The notes under the pieces: model-generated | What the model saw: only the letters and a program-made list of their open reading frames with translations | What the model was told of the DNA's origin: nothing | Database searches by the model: none | Shown here: positions 59,566 through 64,000 of the stretch, piece by piece | How the letters are laid out: every line of letters starts with the position of its first letter | Position numbering within the stretch: the first letter of the stretch is position 1 | Assembly: GCA_947652605.1 (NCBI GenBank) | Contig: OX393581.1 | Coordinates: 33,660,788-33,724,787 of the forward strand | Direction of reading: 5' to 3' | DNA from: Elmis aenea | Taxonomy: Eukaryota; Arthropoda; Insecta; Coleoptera; Elmidae | DNA: 64,000 nt | Program-made: the position numbers and the translations under genes

Positions 59566-60269
59566 GAGAGAGATGGCTTTTGCAATTAAACAATTTCTCA
59601 CAAATGTTACATTTATAAGGTTTTTCACCTGTGTGTGTTTTCATATGAATATTGAGATAGCTTCTGTAACTAAAACATTTTTCACAAATGTCACATCTAT
59701 GCAGTTTTTTATCTGTATGTTTCCTCATATGAACATTGAGATAGCTTCTGTAACTAAAACATTTCTCACAAATGTTACATTTGTAAGGTTTTTTGCCTGT
59801 GTGTGTCTTTGTATGATCATTGAGGTGGTGTCTAAAACTAAATAATTCCGCACAAATATCACATTTATAAGGTTTTTCACCCGTGTGTATTCTTTTATGA
59901 ACATTGAGATGACTAATATGACTAAAACATTTCTCACAAATATCACATTGATAAGGTTTTTCACCTGTGTGCGTCTTCATATGAACATTGAGTTGGCTTT
60001 TGTAACTGAAAAATTTCTCACAAATGTCACATTGATAAGGTTTTTTACCTGTGTGTATTCTTTTATGAATATTAAGATTCCTTCTTAGACTGAAAAATTT
60101 CTTACAAATGTCACATTTGTGTAATTTTTCAGCCGTATGTGTCTTTTTATGTACATTGAGATTGCTACTGCGACTAAAAAATTTCTCACAAATGTCACAT
60201 TGATAAGGTTTTTCACCTGTGTGTGTCTTCATATGACCATTTAGATTGCTTTTTCGACTGAAATAGACT
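59537..60269 (-). CDS. C2H2 zinc-finger array protein, terminal exon
   Basis: The - strand frame encodes seven complete C-x2-C-x12-H-x3-H fingers joined by TGEKP-type linkers (for example YQCDICEKFFSRSSNLNVH and YKCDICAELFSFRHHLNDH), preceded by the second half of a finger (YFSRKSNLNGHMKTH) and followed by a ninth broken after CKSHLS. As read it stops at 59537. The exon probably starts at 60269 after TTTTTTTTTAG, leaving the CxxC half of the first finger in an upstream exon with a phase-2 junction. Such proteins usually bind DNA as nuclear regulators; the target is unknown. Confidence 0.65.
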
Positions 60270-61003
60270 CTAAAAAAAAAGCAGTTACACATAGAGGACA
60301 ACTGTGTTTGGAAGTCTAATTTTTTTATGTCGACGTTTATTATTTGTTTTTATTTTTTATTAACAATTAATTTTTATTACATTTCCATTCATAGTTATAG
60401 AATAATTTTTAAGATTTGATGGTGTTTTGTTATGTTAAATAGACTGTTTGCTATAATGTGAATAAACTTTGAACTGATATCTCTCGAAAATTTTCTTATG
60501 TATGCATACTTTTTTAATACATGGTCGGATCAGAATTATATTCTCTATCCGAATCAACAAAAACATGTATACTATGTAATTTAAGAAAAAACAGTTGCCT
60601 ATCTGGGGATTTGACATACGTCATCGTAGAGATATCAAATGCACATCATTTAATAGAGAATTTGTCGCAGTTTCCAAAAATATAAGGTTTGTTGGGGTTA
60701 TTTTTAATAATTAAAAAGTTATAGGGGTGCGACAGTCAAACTGAATCACCCGGTATACATAATATAACATTAATAAGAAAAATAAAAATAAATGATTTTG
60801 GTTACGCATGGGTACATATTATTTAGTTTCAAAATAATCACAGTGGTTTATAACTGCAAATTTTTAAACACGTTTTTTTCTCGAACAGTTTAAAATAGGG
60901 TGGTTTATTTTAAAACAAATATTATATGTGCAGTACTAATATCGCAATACGCTAATACGCATGACTGTGAGTTGAATTTAACTCACTGGCAGTTAACGTG
61001 TTA
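60270..61003. other. Presumed intron or upstream DNA of the zinc-finger gene
   Basis: AT-rich; no finger-encoding or other exon recognised on the - strand. Confidence 0.4.
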
Positions 61004-61102
61004 AGGCCCGATTGCATAAAAGCTAAGCCTGGGATTAACCCTGGTTTAATCCCTGGTTAACACCGGGCTAATCCCGGGTTTAGTTCTTATGCAATCAGAC
61101 CT
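61004..61102. mobile_element. Harbinger-like MITE with TAA duplication
   Basis: A 99-bp hairpin starting GGCCCGATTGCATAA and ending TTATGCAATCAGACC, flanked by TAA on both sides. Internal strings CCTGGGATTAACC and CCGGGCTAATCCCGGG pair across the centre. It shares its ends with the element at 45906. The 3-bp TAA duplication suits PIF/Harbinger. Confidence 0.6.
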
Positions 61103-61788
61103 AAGTGCACGTCAGTAATTTTCGCACAAAAAAAAACAATTAATTGTATGTGGAGCTTCAACTATAAATTTATGTAATTTATTTATTCTTAAAATATGTT
61201 ATATACAGCTGACAATTAGTTGGTAAAAACACCAGAAATTTTAACGTTACACTCAAAATCTTATTACTGTGTTACAGTAATCAATTTAATACTTTTTCTA
61301 GTTTTGTTTAAAATTAATATTAATAAAGTCAATAAAAATATTAATGTTTATTACTTGTGTTTCTGAAACTATGTTCACATTGATATTTTGATAAGTGCAG
61401 CACCCATATTCTTGAGAACATGTTAATAGTTGTACTCCTATAAGAATTCTTCAATATACTATTGTTTTAAAAAAAATCACTATCAACAGCAAATTTAATC
61501 AGATCGGCTATTCTTTGTTGTTTTTCTTGAGACTTGAATGGATGTACTATCAAAACGGATTCGATGGTGGATTCTTCCTAAATAAACATTTTCTTGAATT
61601 ATTTAGCTTAAACATATAAAAAATGTATTGCACCACCATAACATAAACTTTAAATATGGACCCCATTGGCAACTAACCATCAGGTTAATAAAATGGTGTG
61701 GCCACCAAATGACTTTCGCCATAAATATATTGTGTGCATCTTCGTATGTGTTTGTGTATTTGTGGGTATAAAAAGTTTAAAATGCAGC
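61103..61788. other. Gene-free stretch
   Basis: AT-rich, no recognisable gene or bounded repeat. Confidence 0.45.
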
Positions 61789-61793
61789 TTTAA

Positions 61794-61950
61794 GGTCCAC
61801 ACACACCGGCGCGATTTCGAAGCGGGCGCGGCGCGGTCGCGGTCACGATAGATGGTAACCATGTTTACTTACTTACGTAACCAGGTTACTAATTATCGTG
61901 ACCGCGACTGCGCTGCGCCCGCTTCGAAATCGCGCCAGTGTGAGTTGACC
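61794..61950. mobile_element. GC-rich 157-bp hairpin MITE
   Basis: Starts GGTCCACACACACCGGCGCG and ends CGCGCCAGTGTGAGTTGACC. The arms share CGATTTCGAAGCGGGCGC and its complement plus GCGGTCACGAT and its complement; the loop holds GTAACCATG..TTACGTAACC. TTTAA stands on both sides (61789-61793, 61951-61955). It is strikingly GC-rich in AT-rich DNA. The superfamily is uncertain. Confidence 0.65.
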
Positions 61951-62052
61951 TTTAAGCGTTCTAATTAACCCCATTTTTGTAAATGACGTCTGTCAACATG
62001 ACGTAAATGACGTCTGTCAAAATAACGTTTCATGCGCGTGTTTGTAAATATA

Positions 62053-62684
62053 CAGGGTGTCCCCGTTATCACCGCGAATATTTTAAGTGGTGATAGACCT
62101 TTTTTTAAGAAAAAATTTCAAGTAAAATTTTTTCCTAAAATCAAATGCTAAGCTGATATCAACACTTACTTGATTTTTTTACACTTCTGCATTTATAAGA
62201 CTCTGTAGCCGAAAATATCAATTTTATCGTAAAATACCTTAAAGCTTTTTAATAGAGCATAAAAGTCTCTACAAAATTAGTTCTATTTATTTTTTGTCTA
62301 CAGACAATGGTTTGAGAGTTATAAAGCAGTTTGTATAAAAAAATGTAAAAAATGTAAAAAATTTAATTGTTTTTTTAACTTTGCAACCGCTGTATCTTTA
62401 AAACTGCTTTATAACTCTTAAACCATTGCTTGTAGACAAAAAATAAATAGAACTAATTTTGTAGAGAATTTCATGCTCTATTAAAAAGCTTTTGAGGTAT
62501 TTTACGATAAAATTGTTATTTTCGGCTACAGAGTCTTATAAATGCAGAAGTGTGAAAAAATCAAATAAGTGTTGATATCAGCTTAGCATTTGATTTTAGG
62601 AAAAAATTTTACTTGAAATTTTTTCTTAGAAAAAGGTCCTCTATCACCACTTAAAATATTCGCGGAGATAACGAGGACACCCTA
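62053..62684. mobile_element. Snap-back hairpin element, 632 bp
   Basis: Starts CAGGGTGTCCCCGTTATC and ends GATAACGAGGACACCCTA (last base changed), with TA on both sides. The arms share ATTTTAAGTGGTGATAGA, GCTAAGCTGATATCAACACT and TCTTATAAATGCAGAAGTG with their complements. The loop near 62335-62395 is rich in AATGTAAAA. It is another foldback with the common end and its own arm sequence. Confidence 0.7.
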
Positions 62685-62686
62685 TA

Positions 62687-63393
62687 TATTTTTTAAAATT
62701 TAATCAACTTTTTTCACGGAAATTTTATAGAGTTTAGTTAAAAGGCAGTTTACTAAGAAAAATAAAACCTATAACACACTAAAATTTAAAAAAAAAATTG
62801 TTAGAGCCTTTTTCAAGACAAATGTTTGAATTTTTTGATTAATTTCGTAATACTAAAATTTTTCAAAAAAGTTATTTACGTTTATTATAGACCTTAACAT
62901 AGACTACAATCCCACATAAACAGAATATTTTTATCTATTACGGTTTTTATGTAATTTAGAATTAATGTTATAGCTTAAACACCCTGTATATTAGTTAATA
63001 TTTGAAAAATTAGTTAAATGCATGCACTTTGTAACATACTTTCAAAGGCTCTATCGATAAACAATGTGAAAAATTTACAATTTTAACGTCTGGCACCCAC
63101 ACACACGGAGGTCACTGCGAAAATAGTTAAAACGGCTTCCTATTTTTTTCGACACGGTCCCGGCCAAACGGATCGGCTTCGGATGGAACGCGACAACATT
63201 TTTCGGCTAACAATTTAGAGTATCAATTTTTCGTCACTTTTGAGACCATCATCAAAATCAAAATTATTTTATAATCTCTATTTATCATTCAATGCTATTT
63301 ATGTGTAACATTTTTTTAACTTTGGGCGTTTTTCCTACGCGCCGCTTTCTTTCTACGTTTATTAAAGGATTTCTTTGAGCGTTCTTTTTACGC
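62687..63393. other. Gene-free stretch with repeat fragments
   Basis: ACACCCTGTATA near 62980 is a further stray end of the CAGGGTG class. The segment near 63087-63145 resembles 16195-16255. No gene. Confidence 0.45.
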
Positions 63394-63401
63394 ACTGGTT
63401 G

Positions 63402-63616
63402 CTGTGCCGGATTAAGGTTGTCGTGGGCCCTAGGCCGAAAGGCATAATCTTGTGCAAGGTGGTGATAAAAAAAAAACGTTACTAAAAAAGTGGTGAGCTA
63501 AAAAAAAGCTCCTCGCCCTTATAATATCAAGAAAATGTCGAGTAATATCGAAAATATCGGTATATGTCGAGGCCCTAGGCCGGGGCCTACTCAACCTACA
63601 CAGAAATCCGGCATTG
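63402..63616. mobile_element. hAT MITE, second copy of the TGCCGGATT family
   Basis: A 215-bp element starting CTGTGCCGGATTAAGG and ending AAATCCGGCATTG. Flanks ACTGGTTG (63394-63401) and ACTGGTAG (63617-63624) are an 8-bp duplication with one mismatch. GGGCCCTAGGCCG and GGCCCTAGGCCGGGGCC lie in the two arms. It is a sister of 43374-43550. Confidence 0.65.
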
Positions 63617-63624
63617 ACTGGTAG

Positions 63625-63856
63625 ATAAATTTACCATCCGCTCCAACTTGTTTATATTGAACTTACTCGTTAACTTTTATAATAATAATGTTATGTACCT
63701 ATGTAACATGGTAAATTGTTGTCACCCTGTATATGAAACATAGAACTGGGAAGTACATTGTTGACTGACCTTCTTCTCATTATTAACGCAATTTGCGTTA
63801 TTTTATCTTTTAAAGATATGATAAAAAAATTGAAGTCAAATATGGATTTTTCTTAC
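63625..63856. other. Repeat end and AT-rich DNA
   Basis: CACCCTGTATA near 63724 is one more solitary end of the CAGGGTG class; no other feature recognised. On the - strand this would be intron following the exon below. Confidence 0.4.
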
Positions 63857-63976
63857 TTTGATCATATCAAGATCTGCAGTTTCGTCATCTTCCAAAAGTT
63901 GCAGTGTTACAGCTTCCATGGCCATTCCAATTCCAAATAATCCATTTGCTTTAATTTCAGACTTAAGGGCGTTCAT
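63857..63976 (-). CDS. Possible coding exon of an unidentified gene
   Basis: The - strand from ATG at 63976-63974 is open for exactly 40 codons up to a GTAAGA donor at 63856. It reads MNALKSEIKANGLFGIGMAM, then VTLQLLEDDETADLDMIK. The mix of residues, the acidic end and the good donor look like real coding sequence. The frame is also open upstream to the window edge, so the ATG may be internal. No family recognised. The phase-0 donor does not fit the phase-2 start of the zinc-finger exon, so the two are probably not directly joined. Confidence 0.4.
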
Positions 63977-64000
63977 GGTTAAAAGATTTTTACTGGAACC

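Noticed and set aside
59573..60088. + strand open frames across the zinc-finger array
   Set aside because: They are antisense shadows of the 84-nt repeat; the repeated pattern arises only from the finger-encoding strand.
59537..60269. CRISPR-like regularly spaced repeats
   Set aside because: The 84-nt periodicity encodes C2H2 fingers; this is a eukaryotic genome and there are no distinct spacers.
60270..60301. ATG-like start of the zinc-finger protein near 60301
   Set aside because: The start there is not a true ATG in a good context, and the codons up to 60270 read through a polypyrimidine tract and AG that look like an intron end.

Overview
This is AT-rich eukaryotic DNA, most likely from an insect and plausibly a beetle. 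The gene-free DNA is full of short non-autonomous transposons, the exons are small with GT..AG introns, and the main gene is an invertebrate-type Shank. The species cannot be named from the sequence alone, and no bacterial-type features are present.

The principal gene is a Shank/ProSAP postsynaptic scaffold on the + strand. Fourteen coding exons between 20821 and 53788 join with perfectly compatible splice phases into about 1230 residues. In order they encode the end of the SPN domain, about seven ankyrin repeats, a linker, a degenerate SH3 domain, a class I PDZ domain with a GFGF loop, and a long Ser/Pro-rich region that ends with two PPxxF Homer-binding motifs. The start codon and the first part of the SPN domain were not found and probably lie upstream of the window or in an unrecognised exon. 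At the 3' end the frame either stops at 53808, followed by about 2.85 kb of transposon-poor 3'UTR-like DNA, or splices onward. No SAM domain was found in the window.

Layout: 1-20820 holds no recognisable gene, only mobile-element remnants (piggyBac-like, hAT-like and Mutator-like MITEs, a tRNA-derived SINE, and giant hairpins). 20821-53808 is Shank, with large repeat-laden introns in the 5' half and compact exons in the 3' half. 53809-56660 is a probable 3'UTR. 58145-58425 is a hAT MITE. 58622-60269 (- strand) is a tandem C2H2 zinc-finger array broken by frameshifts and decayed at its 3' end. 60270-63850 is repeats. 63857-63976 (- strand) may be a coding exon of an unidentified gene.

The most unusual structure is a set of long foldback elements (about 15.1, 17.5, 25.8, 30.0, 40.7 and 62.1 kb) that share CAGGGTG-type ends flanked by TA but have unrelated arm sequences. 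Each is almost entirely a self-complementary hairpin. Three lie in Shank introns and would form long double-stranded stems in the pre-mRNA. One carries a nested hAT element with an exact 8-bp target duplication.
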